A DNA stretch of 64,000 nt. Origin: JAVWJP01 sp036638975 (GTDB lineage Bacteria; Bacillota; Clostridia; Oscillospirales; Ruminococcaceae). Where the stretch lies: positions 81,182-145,181 of the forward strand of contig JAVWJP010000003.1 of NCBI GenBank assembly GCA_036638975.1, given 5' to 3'. A program made the translations under genes and the position numbers. Positions 27,001 to 34,709 of this stretch are shown here, piece after piece. The notes beneath the pieces are model-generated. The model searched no databases. It saw nothing but the letters and a program-made list of their open reading frames with translations, and had not been told where the DNA came from. Each line of letters starts with the position of its first letter. Positions within the stretch are counted from its first letter, which is position 1.

Positions 27001-27593
27001 TCCATATCGCACATTTCTTTAAGGTCGTCGTAATCCCAAACTTGAATCTTCTGCAGCTCGTGAGAAGTTCTGAAGCCGTCAAAGAAGTTTAAGAAAGGTA
27101 CGCGGCTTTTTATGGCAGAAAGATGGGCTACGGCGGTTAAATCCATAACCTCTTGTACGTTGCCCTCGCAGAGCATAGCAAAACCTGTTTGACGGCAGGC
27201 GTAAACGTCTGAGTGGTCGCCAAAAATGTTAAGCGCATGGGCAGCCACGGTACGAGCCGAAACATCTATAACCGCGGGGAGAAGCTCGCCTGCTATTTTG
27301 TACATATTGGGTATCATAAGCAGAAGCCCCTGAGAAGCCGTAAATGTCGTTGTCAGTGCGCCCGCTGCCAGCGAGCCGTGAACTGTACCGGCGGCACCCG
27401 CCTCCGATTGCATTTCTACAACCTTTACCTTTTGCCCAAAGATATTCTCGCGGCCGCCCGCAGACCATTCGTCGGCTGCCTCAGCCATAACCGAGGACGG
27501 TGTAATCGGGTATATCGCCGCAAGGTCGGTAAATGCGTAAGAAACGTGTGCAGCGGCATGGTTGCCGTCCATGGTTTTCATTTTTCTTGCCAT
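24051..27593 (-). CDS. nifJ: pyruvate:ferredoxin (flavodoxin) oxidoreductase
   Basis: Oxidatively decarboxylates pyruvate to acetyl-CoA and CO2, reducing ferredoxin. 1180 residues, the normal length for the fused single-chain enzyme. In order: the pyrimidine-binding domain (YPITPSSVMAE, about 29-39), the gamma domain, two 4Fe-4S motifs (CIQCNFCAYVCPH near 690 and CTGCGSCANVCPG near 745), a further cluster Cys pair (CGGCGET), and the TPP domain (GGDGWAFDIGFGG and NTEVYSNTGGQSS, about 960-1005). It supplies electrons for the hydrogenase encoded at 33-38 kb. Confidence 0.98.
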   Translation of the reverse strand: MARKMKTMDGNHAAAHVSYAFTDLAAIYPITPSSVMAEAADEWSAGGRENIFGQKVKVVEMQSEAGAAGTVHGSLAAGALTTTFTASQGLLLMIPNMYKIAGELLPAVIDVSARTVAAHALNIFGDHSDVYACRQTGFAMLCEGNVQEVMDLTAVAHLSAIKSRVPFLNFFDGFRTSHELQKIQVWDYDDLKEMCDMDAVDAFRKNALNPEHPVLRGTAQNGDIFFQAREACNKFYDAVPAIVKGYMDEVNKKIGTNYDLFNYYGAPDAENVIIAMGSVCDTIEETIDYLNANGKKVGLVKVRLFRPFSAKALVGAIPKTAKVISVLDRTKEPGCQGEPLFLDVVSALKDTEFTNIAVLGGRYGLGSKDTTPAQIISVYKNAETKGKKEFTLGINDDVTHLSLSDGENPDTTPAGTTSCKFWGLGSDGTVGANKNSIKIIGDHTDMYAQAYFEYDSKKSGGITISHLRFGHTPIRSTYYINKANFVACHNPSYIGKYDMVEDLKDGGTFLLNCGWDMDEINARMPGKDKRYLAQHNIKFYTLDGVKAGKELGLGTRINTVLQAAFFKLANIIPQEDAIKYMKDAATASYGKKGEKVVAMNHAAIDMGAGAVNEIKIPDDWKNAPDSPAAPKAVGPRKDLIDFVNNIETPVNAHRGEKLPVSAFNGAEDGTFPQGSAAYEKRGIAVDVPVWQPENCIQCNFCAYVCPHAVIRPIVMTEAEADKAPKSMKTVDMQGMPGYKFAMVPSVLDCTGCGSCANVCPGKKGVKALVMKPLDDNLEAQNNFSYGQTLPAKAEVMDKFKETTVKGSQFKQPLLEFSGACGGCGETPYAKLVTQLFGDRMYIANATGCSSIWGGSAPSTPYTVNHKGFGPAWANSLFEDNAEFGYGMFLAQSTLRNQAIVRVKALAEKGKGTAKEACEKYLATLNDGNENLAATENLIAELEKCGCDEGKEILKNKEFLAKKSNWIFGGDGWAFDIGFGGLDHVIASGEDINILVFNTEVYSNTGGQSSKATPTGAVAQFAAAGKEVKQKDLAAIAMSYGYVYVAQVGMGADYNQCIKAMVEAESYHGPSIVIAYAPCINHGIKGGLVNAQTEIKNAVAAGYWHNFRFDPRLTEEGKNPFQLDSKAPTASYEDFIKNEVRYTSLTRAFPERAEELFAKANTVAKEKWAYLQRLSKLYDVE

Positions 27594-27641
27594 GTTTAAA
27601 TTTCCTCCTTAGAATTATTTATACTAATTTAGTTTATAAAT

Positions 27642-27670
27642 AGAATAAACCTGATGATTTCCCCCGACAA
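27642..27670 (-). promoter_or_regulatory. possible PFOR promoter
   Basis: On the minus strand TTGTCG, 17 bases, TATTCT, about 45 bases before the PFOR start. Several AT-rich -10-like sequences nearby make the exact site uncertain. Confidence 0.35.
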
Positions 27671-27891
27671 ACGTTAAGACATAAGAGAAAATGCCCATTA
27701 AAATAGATTTAAAGCTAAATCAGTATTACCAAGCGTTAGTAAACACTTTACTCCATAAATTCTATCACTTTTAAAGTGCCGTGTAAAGGGCAAAATAGCT
27801 TTTAGCGTGTTTTTAACCATAAAAATACGCTAAGATATATTTTTATTTTGCAGCAGCTTTAAAAAACCTAAAAGCATTTTCGTATGGTAAA
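27671..27891. other. AT-rich intergenic stretch, nothing recognised
   Basis: Part of the roughly 400-base gap between the divergent PFOR and CNNM genes. No open frame with a ribosome site, no clear hairpin and no riboswitch signature was found. It probably holds only promoter-proximal regulatory sequence. Confidence 0.5.
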
Positions 27892-27920
27892 TTGACAAAT
27901 TGCCAAAAAAACGGTATATT
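27892..27920 (+). promoter_or_regulatory. promoter for the CNNM/HlyC gene
   Basis: TTGACA (27892-27897), 17 bases, TATATT (27915-27920); about 70 bases upstream of the start codon. Confidence 0.8.
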
Positions 27921-27990
27921 ATAGAGGAATACAACATCAATTAGCTGCGAGCGGCAAAGCCGCCGTACAAGAGGAGTAGAATTTTAAATT

Positions 27991-29307
27991 ATGAGTGATG
28001 CCGGAGGAAATATTTGGGTATATATTGCCATATTGTTGTTCCTTATTTTGACAAATGCCTTTTTTGCAATGAGCGAGCTTGCCGTAATAGGTATAAACGA
28101 TGTACGCCTTGCCCGCATGGCAGAGGCAGGCGACAAAAAAGCAAAAATTTTAGTGCGGCTAACGGCAATGCCAAGCCGTTTTCTTTCGACCATACAAGTC
28201 GGTGTTACACTATCGGGTATGCTTGCCTCCGCCGTGGCGGCAGATACCTTTGCAGATATGATAGTGCGCTCTGTAAGCATACCCGGTGTTTCGGTGCAAA
28301 TGCTTAAAATCGCATCTATTATAATAATAACCTTTTTACTTTCGTTTGTAACAATAGTTTTCGGAGAGCTTGTGCCAAAGCGCATAGCCATGAAATACCC
28401 CGAAAAAGTCGCGTTTGCCATGTCCGGCGCGCTTAATGTGTGCTATATACTTGAAAAGCCCTTTGTTATTTTGCTATCGCTTACGACTAATGCAGTGGTG
28501 CGCCTTTTTGGTATAGACCCCACCTCCGACGGCGAGCAGGTTACCGAGGAGGAAATACGCATGATGGTAGACGTAGGCAACGAGCGCGGGGTTATAGAGC
28601 AAAGCCAAAAAGAGATGATAAACAACATTTTTGAGTTTGACGACCGCACTGCGGGCGAGGTTATGACGCACCGCACAGAGGTTACCGGCGTTGAGGTGGA
28701 CGTAACAATAGACGAGCTTGTGCGACTTGCCGTAGAGGACGGGTATTCGCGAATACCTGTATATGAGGACACACTTGACAATATTGTAGGTATAATATAT
28801 GTAAAGGATTTGCTGAGCCTTGTCAAAGAAAATGCACCTCAGCACTTTGATGTACGAGATTATATGCGGGCGGCGCTGTTTGTGCCCGAAAGCAACCGCT
28901 GCCGCGAATTATTCTTAGAGTTTAAGACAAAAAAGGTGCAAATGGCTGTTGTGGTTGACGAATACGGCGGCACCAGCGGAGTTGTCACAATGGAGGACTT
29001 GCTTGAGTCAATAGTGGGCAACATTCAGGACGAATATGACGATGAAGAAGAAGAAGTAAAGCAGCTCTCTGACACCGTGTATACTCTTGACGGCTCAATT
29101 TCGCTTGATGAGGTTGAAATCCTTATGAAAATAAGCATACCCGATGATGTCGATTACGACACACTGGGCGGGCTTATAACCGACCTTTTGGGCAGAATAC
29201 CAACAGAGAACGAGCACCCGAAAATACAAATAGAAGATGTAGAATTTACCGTCTTAGAGGTAGAAGACAGGCGAATAGCAAAGGTCAAAGCCGAAAAACT
29301 AACTTGA
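27991..29307 (+). CDS. CNNM/HlyC-CorC family membrane protein
   Basis: 438 residues. The N-terminal DUF21 membrane domain has three to four helices (about 8-160, with FFAMSELAVI and GELVPKRIAMKYP). Two CBS domains (about 205-325, with EVMTHRTEV and YSRIPVYEDTLDNIVG) and a C-terminal CorC/HlyC transporter-associated domain (about 350-435) follow. Members are linked to magnesium (or sodium/magnesium) export and were long mislabelled hemolysins. The ATG has GAGGAG 14 bases upstream. Single-gene transcript with its own promoter and terminator. Confidence 0.93.
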   Translation: MSDAGGNIWVYIAILLFLILTNAFFAMSELAVIGINDVRLARMAEAGDKKAKILVRLTAMPSRFLSTIQVGVTLSGMLASAVAADTFADMIVRSVSIPGVSVQMLKIASIIIITFLLSFVTIVFGELVPKRIAMKYPEKVAFAMSGALNVCYILEKPFVILLSLTTNAVVRLFGIDPTSDGEQVTEEEIRMMVDVGNERGVIEQSQKEMINNIFEFDDRTAGEVMTHRTEVTGVEVDVTIDELVRLAVEDGYSRIPVYEDTLDNIVGIIYVKDLLSLVKENAPQHFDVRDYMRAALFVPESNRCRELFLEFKTKKVQMAVVVDEYGGTSGVVTMEDLLESIVGNIQDEYDDEEEEVKQLSDTVYTLDGSISLDEVEILMKISIPDDVDYDTLGGLITDLLGRIPTENEHPKIQIEDVEFTVLEVEDRRIAKVKAEKLT

Positions 29308-29311
29308 CATC

Positions 29312-29355
29312 AAACAATTCCACAATTGCACAGGCAGTTGTGGAATTGTTTTTTT
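29312..29355 (+). terminator. intrinsic terminator after the CNNM gene
   Basis: AAACAATTCCACAA (29312-29325) pairs with TTGTGGAATTGTTT (29338-29351), then TTTT. Confidence 0.9.
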
Positions 29356-29375
29356 AAGCTCAGCGCAAATTTAAT

Positions 29376-29561
29376 TTACATTCTTGCAAGTGCCTGTAAC
29401 ATAACAAAGCAAATTATAAGCACAAATGCAACTATGCACACTATGCCGATAATGCGAAACTTTTTATTTCCGCGGGCAATCCCCACGGACGTAAGCACAA
29501 CGCCCGCAACAAGTGCCGCAAGTGCCAAAAGCGGAAGAATCTTAAATATAAAAACCGGCAT
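29376..29561 (-). CDS. small two-helix membrane protein, unknown
   Basis: 61 residues, almost all of it two hydrophobic helices separated by a basic turn (SVGIARGNKKFR). The ATG at 29561 has GAGGTG six bases upstream. It follows the PHP gene by 24 bases, so it may be the last gene of the sensory hydrogenase cassette, or independent. No family recognised. Confidence 0.6.
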   Translation of the reverse strand: MPVFIFKILPLLALAALVAGVVLTSVGIARGNKKFRIIGIVCIVAFVLIICFVMLQALARM

Positions 29562-29585
29562 AACGCACCTCACATTCAAAAAAAT

Positions 29586-30284
29586 TTACAAAGACATTAA
29601 ATATTCCAAAACATTATCACAGTCAATAGAATTTTGCGCCTCTGCAATATCCCACAGGTAATGTGCGTCGGAATCGTGCATAATAAGCGCTGTTTTAGGG
29701 TTTGGCAGTAATGGCAAAACTCGCGCAAGCGCCGCCTTGTCCTTAACCTCATATGCCGTAAAGCCGCATTCCGGCGGCACCATACCAAGGCTTGACAAAA
29801 TGCTGTACGAGCTTTTGTCTATATGTGCGGGGAAGGCATAGCCGCCAAAGCTTTTTACAAGAGCCGCAAGCTCCATAACGCTTATACTTACAGCGTTTAT
29901 CAGAAGCTTAGGCTCGTAACCTAACAGCTCGTCATTTTCATCAAGTATGCGCTGCTCGCCAAAAATTTCGGGGTCATTTTTAAAGTCGGGCAGCCTCGCG
30001 TAAACATATTCGTCAAAATCCAGTGCTTTTTGCAGGCTGGAAAAAAGGCAGACCGCATGTGCCTCCTCCTCGGTGTTAATCTCCATTCCGCATATAACAT
30101 TAAGCCCGCTGCCCGCTGCCGCCTTTACAAATGCAGGGCAGTTTTTGCACGAATTATGGTCTGTTAAAGCTATTGTATTAAGCCCCTTTAGCACAGCCAT
30201 GTTTACTATATTGTTCGGCGTCATGTCATTGTCCCCACAGGGCGAAAGCGCCGAATGTATATGCAAATCGTAAAAATTGTTCAT
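29586..30284 (-). CDS. PHP-domain metal-dependent phosphoesterase
   Basis: 232 residues of the PHP superfamily. Metal-binding motifs are DLHIHSALSPCGD (6-18), ALTDHNSC (about 39-46), GMEINTEEEAH (about 65-75), FPAHIDKS (about 150) and MHDSDAH (about 203-209). Enzymes of this fold cleave phosphate esters, including nucleotides and short RNAs; the substrate here is unknown. It overlaps the upstream DRTGG gene by four bases, tying it to the sensory hydrogenase cassette. Confidence 0.88.
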   Translation of the reverse strand: MNNFYDLHIHSALSPCGDNDMTPNNIVNMAVLKGLNTIALTDHNSCKNCPAFVKAAAGSGLNVICGMEINTEEEAHAVCLFSSLQKALDFDEYVYARLPDFKNDPEIFGEQRILDENDELLGYEPKLLINAVSISVMELAALVKSFGGYAFPAHIDKSSYSILSSLGMVPPECGFTAYEVKDKAALARVLPLLPNPKTALIMHDSDAHYLWDIAEAQNSIDCDNVLEYLMSL

Positions 30285-30613
30285 TTTATTGCATCGTATA
30301 TTACAAGCCCCGCTTTAAATTCCGACAGCGACGTCCGCAGCACTGCAACACCCTCTGCGGTGGCTTTTGCACTTGCGGCTTCGTCCGCATTGGCATTCTC
30401 CGCAAGGACAATACACGCGCAGTCTGCAAGCACAGCCACTGCTACGGCATTAAGGTTGCCCATTACGGTAACCCACGCGCCGTCGGTAGGGGCGCGCCCC
30501 ATTGCCCAGCTTAAAAGGTCACAGCAAAATACATCAGTCACCTCGCGGCTAAGCCCCGCTCCGCCGCACAAAATTTCAAAGTTGCACTTTTTCGCAATCT
30601 GCTCTACTGTCAT
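30281..30613 (-). CDS. DRTGG-domain protein (copy 2)
   Basis: 110-residue single-domain protein. DRTGG domains also occur in CBS-containing pyrophosphatases and in phosphotransacetylase-like proteins, where a ligand-binding role is suspected. The GAGLSREVTDVFCCDLLSW opening is recognisable. It is paralogous to the protein at 32495-32845 (shared LCGG/GLxREV...D pattern and a similar end). It lies between the sensory hydrogenase and PHP genes. A regulatory, ligand-binding role is inference. Confidence 0.75.
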   Translation of the reverse strand: MTVEQIAKKCNFEILCGGAGLSREVTDVFCCDLLSWAMGRAPTDGAWVTVMGNLNAVAVAVLADCACIVLAENANADEAASAKATAEGVAVLRTSLSEFKAGLVIYDAIK

Positions 30614-30655
30614 ATAAACACCTCTTGCATTTTTGTTTTGTAAAATAGCTTAATC

Positions 30656-31978
30656 TTATGGGTTTCCCCACGTTTTTAGGTTTGCCGGTATGTGCCCCTC
30701 TAAGGTGGCAATAGAGGCGGCAATCTCCTGCATATGGCTTTTTAGTCGGAACACGCAGTCATCTGCCGAAGCATAACCGCGCACAATGTCCTCGGCAAGC
30801 GCCTTACAGCTGGGCGCGCCGCAAGCCCCGCAGTCTATACCCTGAAAGGTGTCGGCAATTTTTTGCAGCTCGGCAAGCTTCTCCATAGCTGTAGAAACGT
30901 CCGGGTCAAGCTGCAACACAGGCTCGTACTCAAGGCGTATATCAAACCTTGCATATGCCGGTATATTGTCCCCCATTTTGTTGCACGAAACAGGCAGGTA
31001 TTTGCGTATGCGCTTTAGCTTTGCCTTTGCTATGTACGGGTTTTCTACCGTCAAAACCCCGCCCACGCAGCCCGCTGAGCAAGCATTAAGCTCAACGAAG
31101 TCCAAGTCGCGGTAACGCTCGTCCTCTAAATCCTCAAGCACCTTTATAACGTTTTCTATCCCGTCCGCGGCAAGATACCTGTCATTAAGCAATGAGTATG
31201 CCTCTCCGCCGCTGCTGCCCCAGCCAACGCCCATGCGCCCCACCGAAACAAGCTCCTCTTTAAGCGGCTCTGCGGCAACCTCCTTCATGGCGGCAATAAG
31301 CTTTGGGTAGAGGTCGCTTATCGCCATAACACCGTCTATCAGGCTGCGCCCCGTGCCCATAGGCATTTTAGCGGCTGTCACCTTTGCGGGGCAAGGCGAA
31401 ATAAAGAACGCACCGACGTCCTCCGGCTTATAGCCCAAATCCTCAACAGCGTGCTTTTTTGCCATTCTTGCTGCTATCTCCGCAGGTGCTACAAGCGGCA
31501 GTACATTTAAGAGCAGGTCCGGAAAGCGCACCCTTATAAGCCTTGTCACCACAGGGCAGGCAGAGCTTATAACAGGGCGCTGTAGCTGCCCCTCCGCCAT
31601 AAGTGTACGCGTTGCGTCCGACACCATTTCGGCAGCCTTTGCAACTTCAAATACATCGTCAAAGCCCAGCTTTAAAAGCGCACCCAAAACAATGTCAATA
31701 TCGTCAAGGTTGTTAAACTGCCCATAAAGCGCGGGGGCAGGCAGAGCTATTTTGTATTTATAATTTTTTATTACGTCTAAAGAATCGAAAACCGCTTTTT
31801 TTGCGTGATGCGGGCAAACTCTAATACACTCGCCGCAGTCTATACAGCGGTCGCTTAATATTTTTGCCTTTCCGTCGCGCACCCGTATAGCCTCTGTGGG
31901 ACAGCGCTTAATGCAGTTTATACAGCCATGACAGGCATCTTTATCTAAGGTGACCGAATGAAAAAACTTTGTTTCCAT
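30656..31978 (-). CDS. putative sensory [FeFe]-hydrogenase (HydS-like)
   Basis: 440 residues. Two 4Fe-4S motifs open the protein (CHGCINCIKRCPTEA and CIDCGECIRVCPHH). A shortened H-cluster domain follows, and a C-terminal Fe-S domain (CGACGAPSCKALAEDI, about 395-410). The H-cluster loops read SSACPVV, SPCPAK and NACSAGCVGG, so the four iron-cluster cysteines are kept. The adjacent proton-transfer cysteine of catalytic enzymes is Ala, the pattern of group C/D sensory hydrogenases. No PAS domain is present, which favours group D. Start ATG 31978 has GGAG five bases upstream. Confidence 0.82.
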   Translation of the reverse strand: METKFFHSVTLDKDACHGCINCIKRCPTEAIRVRDGKAKILSDRCIDCGECIRVCPHHAKKAVFDSLDVIKNYKYKIALPAPALYGQFNNLDDIDIVLGALLKLGFDDVFEVAKAAEMVSDATRTLMAEGQLQRPVISSACPVVTRLIRVRFPDLLLNVLPLVAPAEIAARMAKKHAVEDLGYKPEDVGAFFISPCPAKVTAAKMPMGTGRSLIDGVMAISDLYPKLIAAMKEVAAEPLKEELVSVGRMGVGWGSSGGEAYSLLNDRYLAADGIENVIKVLEDLEDERYRDLDFVELNACSAGCVGGVLTVENPYIAKAKLKRIRKYLPVSCNKMGDNIPAYARFDIRLEYEPVLQLDPDVSTAMEKLAELQKIADTFQGIDCGACGAPSCKALAEDIVRGYASADDCVFRLKSHMQEIAASIATLEGHIPANLKTWGNP

Positions 31979-32066
31979 AAATGCTCCGTTCCGCCGCCTG
32001 ACTTGACACAAAATAGTGCCTTAAAGCAGCAAAATTGCTTTGTGCAAAAGCTTTGCCATAAAAGCC

Positions 32067-32495
32067 TTAGGGCTTTACATGGACAAGCATTCTTACCGTT
32101 GTGCCCACACCCACTGTGCTTTCCAGCGTCATTTCGTCGGTGTAGCTTTTCATGTTTGGCAGCCCCATGCCCGCCCCAAAGCCCAGCGAGCGCACGTCCT
32201 CCGGCGCGGTGCTCCAGCCCTCGCGCATTGCAAGCGCTATGTCGGCTATGCCGGGGCCCTTGTCGGTAAGCGTCATTTTTATATCGTCAGACGTAACCTC
32301 TATGTTTATTTTGCCGCCATTTGCGTGTATAACCATGTTTATTTCGCCCTCGTAAACAGCAATGGCAACACGCCTTATAATATCCGGCGCTATACCTATT
32401 TGTTTAAGGGCTTTTTTAATACTTGACGAGGCCTCTCCCGCACGGGTAAAGTCGTCCCCCGGCACTGTATATTCAAATGTCATTGCATTTGGCAC
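32067..32495 (-). CDS. RsbW/SpoIIAB-like ATP-binding regulatory kinase
   Basis: 142-residue stand-alone GHKL ATPase domain. The N box is VAIAVYEGEINMVIHA, G1 is LTDKGPGI, and the lid/G2 is SLGFGAGMGLPNMKSY. No histidine phospho-acceptor domain is present, as in anti-sigma-factor kinases. Start is GTG, whose first base is the last base of the upstream stop codon (TAGTG), implying translational coupling. No anti-anti-sigma partner is adjacent. Its partner might be the DRTGG proteins or the hydrogenase; this is inference. Confidence 0.82.
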   Translation of the reverse strand: MPNAMTFEYTVPGDDFTRAGEASSSIKKALKQIGIAPDIIRRVAIAVYEGEINMVIHANGGKINIEVTSDDIKMTLTDKGPGIADIALAMREGWSTAPEDVRSLGFGAGMGLPNMKSYTDEMTLESTVGVGTTVRMLVHVKP

Positions 32496-32845
32496 TAGTT
32501 ATCGTAACCTCCTCCAAGCCCCTTTTCATACAAAAGCCCGCAGGCTAAAAACATACGGCAGGGCGAGGTAAGAACAGAAATTCCGCGTTCATTTGCAAGC
32601 CTTACAATAGCTTCGTCAGGCGCTTTGCCGCGCACAAAAACGATGCACAAAATATCCATCATCTCGGCAGTTCGCACCACCTGTAGGTTTACAAGCCCCG
32701 TAAGCAGAACAGACTGGTCCTTTACAAATGCCAAAACATCACTCATCATGTCGCTTCCGCAGGCATTATGTACCTCACGCTCCAGACCGTCGCCCTCACA
32801 CAAAACATCTGCTTTTAATATCTCTTTAATATCTCCTATTGTCAT
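32495..32845 (-). CDS. DRTGG-domain protein (copy 1)
   Basis: 116 residues, single DRTGG-like domain: GDGLEREVHNACGSDMMSD, a VLLTGLVNLQVVRTAEMMD core and the GISVLTSPCRMFLACGLLYEKG end. First gene of the cassette, coupled to the ATPase gene. It is a paralogue of 30281-30613. Such domains bind small ligands in other proteins; nothing here shows which. Confidence 0.75.
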   Translation of the reverse strand: MTIGDIKEILKADVLCEGDGLEREVHNACGSDMMSDVLAFVKDQSVLLTGLVNLQVVRTAEMMDILCIVFVRGKAPDEAIVRLANERGISVLTSPCRMFLACGLLYEKGLGGGYDN

Positions 32846-32926
32846 AATGACCCCGCCTTACTGTTTTTTTGTTTATTTCACCATGTGTAAACCCGGCTTA
32901 GGCACTTTAATTTACAGATATCGTCC

Positions 32927-32955
32927 ACATAATCCAAGTTACCCCGCTATGTCAA
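32927..32955 (-). promoter_or_regulatory. possible promoter of the sensory hydrogenase cassette
   Basis: On the minus strand TTGACA, 17 bases, TTATGT. The -35 is perfect and the -10 weak, compatible with a regulated promoter. Confidence 0.4.
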
Positions 32956-33174
32956 TCAAACAAGACCCGCTATATACATTATAATGTTGCGAGGCACTAA
33001 AAGCAAACAAAACCTCAGCTTCCGCAAAATAAAAACAATACAAAAATAAACTTGAAAACAGTGCATAATAACGAAGCTTTTTGTCGGTTCTTCCATCTTT
33101 TAGACAGATAAAATGTAAATTTGCCTTTTTTTTAAAAACTTAACCTTAAAGCAGTAGATTTTTTTCTCATAGTC
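32956..33174. other. divergent control region between the two hydrogenase operons
   Basis: The whole gap is about 420 bases, AT-rich, with no credible frame. I saw no riboswitch. A stretch of Ts (33125-33133) and GATTTTTTTCTC (33157-33168) lies before the hydC promoter. It is the natural place for a redox- or H2-responsive operator. Confidence 0.4.
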
Positions 33175-33183
33175 TGGTATAAT
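33175..33183 (+). promoter_or_regulatory. extended -10 promoter of the hydrogenase operon
   Basis: TGGTATAAT: perfect -10 with upstream TG, no good -35. About 80 bases before the first start codon. Confidence 0.6.
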
Positions 33184-33265
33184 TTTAACAAATATAATGT
33201 TGCTTTTGTGTACACCGCCATAACTTTTAAAACAAAAGCACAATAATACCAAGGAGGTTTATTTG

Positions 33266-33760
33266 ATGGCTAAAACAAGTGTTCCCTTCCAAGGCACCAA
33301 GGAGCAAGAAGCTGCGCTTCTTAAAGTAATTGCGGACCATAAAGAGCAAAAAGGTGCTCTTATGCCTATTTTACAAAATGCGCAGGACATTTACGGGTAT
33401 TTGCCAATTGAAGTACAAAAAATAATAGCACTTCAGATGGATGTACCGCTTGAAGAGGTTTACGGCATTGCAACTTTCTATTCTCAGTTTGCATTAAACC
33501 CAAAGGGCACGTACAAGGTTTCTGTTTGCTTAGGCACTGCCTGCTATGTTAAGGGCAGCGGAGATGTCTATGACAAGCTGATGAAAGTTTTGGGGATAAA
33601 GGGCGGCGAATGCACACCGGACGGAAAATTTTCGCTTGACGCCTGCCGCTGCATAGGTGCTTGCGGGCTTGCGCCTGTTATGACTATAAACGACGATGTT
33701 TACGGGCGTCTTGTACCGGACGAAATAGACAACATTTTGGCAAAATATGCCGACAAATAG
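33266..33760 (+). CDS. hydC: hydrogenase subunit HydC (NuoE-like, 2Fe-2S)
   Basis: 164 residues, thioredoxin-like [2Fe-2S] protein homologous to complex I NuoE. Cluster cysteines are in CLGTACYVKGSG (about 93-98) and CRCIGACGLAPV (about 129-135). The conserved YGIATFYSQF motif precedes them. It passes electrons between the flavin subunit and the hydrogenase. The ATG at 33266 has AGGAGG eight bases upstream; a TTG one codon earlier is less likely. Confidence 0.93.
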   Translation: MAKTSVPFQGTKEQEAALLKVIADHKEQKGALMPILQNAQDIYGYLPIEVQKIIALQMDVPLEEVYGIATFYSQFALNPKGTYKVSVCLGTACYVKGSGDVYDKLMKVLGIKGGECTPDGKFSLDACRCIGACGLAPVMTINDDVYGRLVPDEIDNILAKYADK

Positions 33761-33765
33761 CCGCT

Positions 33766-34323
33766 ATGCAAGAGCTTTCGCTTAACATTTTAGACATTGC
33801 GCAAAACTCTGTAAAGGCAGGCGCCACCAAAATCATCATTGCTGTGGCAGAGGATACAAGCGCCGACACGCTGACCATTGCAATTACAGACAATGGCTGC
33901 GGCATGACAAAAGAGGTTGTTGCGCGAGTGACAGACCCTTTTTACACCACAAGGACAACACGCAGAGTAGGGCTTGGCATACCGTTTTTTAAAATGGCTG
34001 CCGAAATGACAGGCGGCAGCTTCGAGATAAAATCTGAAGTTGGCGCAGGTACAAGCGTACTGGCTGTGTTCGGGCTTTCGCACATCGACAGAATGCCGCT
34101 TGGTGATATGCCCGAAACAATTTGCTGCCTCATAAGCTGCAACCCCCAAATAAACTTTATTTATACATACGAGGTAAACGGCAAAAGCTTTACCTCATCG
34201 ACAAACGAGTTTAAAGAGGTTTTGGGCGATGTCCCGCTTAACATTCCGCAAATTATGGAATTTATAAAATCGTACATAAAAGAAAACACCGAAAATTTGG
34301 ACGGAGGTATATTAAACACATGA
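33766..34323 (+). CDS. stand-alone histidine-kinase-type ATPase in the hydrogenase operon
   Basis: 185 residues. A GHKL ATPase domain occupies about 1-120: N box LNILDIAQNSVKAGA, G1 ITDNGCGM, F-box DPFYTTRTTRR, G2 VGLGIPFFKMAAE. The remaining 65 residues resemble no domain I know. There is no phospho-accepting His domain and no sensor. It starts five bases after hydC and overlaps the next gene by four, so it is made together with the enzyme subunits. ATP-binding proteins at this place recur in clostridial hyd operons; the role is unknown. Confidence 0.8.
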   Translation: MQELSLNILDIAQNSVKAGATKIIIAVAEDTSADTLTIAITDNGCGMTKEVVARVTDPFYTTRTTRRVGLGIPFFKMAAEMTGGSFEIKSEVGAGTSVLAVFGLSHIDRMPLGDMPETICCLISCNPQINFIYTYEVNGKSFTSSTNEFKEVLGDVPLNIPQIMEFIKSYIKENTENLDGGILNT

Positions 34324-34691
34324 AAACTTTAGCAGAGCTTCAGGCGCTACGCGACCAAATGAAGGCAAGCATGGGCGTTCGCCATGATGATACAGACAAT
34401 ATCCGCGTTGTAGTAGGTATGGCAACCTGCGGAATAGCAGCAGGTGCTCGCCCCGTTTTAACTGCTTTTTCAGAGGAAGTTGCAAAGCGCGGGCTTACAA
34501 ATGTTACCATAGCACAGACAGGCTGCATAGGCATATGCCAGTATGAGCCCGTCGTAGAAGTGTTTGTACCCGGCAAAGAAAAAGTAACTTATGTCAAAAT
34601 GACTGCCGAAAAAGTTGCAAGAGTCGTAGGTGACCATTTAGTAAACGGTGTACCCGTTAATGAATATACAATAGGAACATTGGGTAATTAA
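34320..34691 (+). CDS. thioredoxin-like [2Fe-2S] ferredoxin
   Basis: 123 residues. Like the N-terminal domain of HydB, it has the split cluster motif: MATCGIAAGA (about 36-43) and QTGCIGICQYEP (about 68-79). Equivalent to HndB of NADP-reducing hydrogenases. Electron carrier within the complex. Overlaps the ATPase gene by four bases and precedes hydB by 18. Confidence 0.88.
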   Translation: MKTLAELQALRDQMKASMGVRHDDTDNIRVVVGMATCGIAAGARPVLTAFSEEVAKRGLTNVTIAQTGCIGICQYEPVVEVFVPGKEKVTYVKMTAEKVARVVGDHLVNGVPVNEYTIGTLGN

Positions 34692-34709
34692 GAAGGGAGG
34701 AAGCGAGAT

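Noticed and set aside
30656..31978. Broken hydrogenase pseudogene
   Set aside because: The frame is intact, all four cluster cysteines are kept and the gene is embedded in a tight operon; the short H domain and Ala substitution fit the sensory group.
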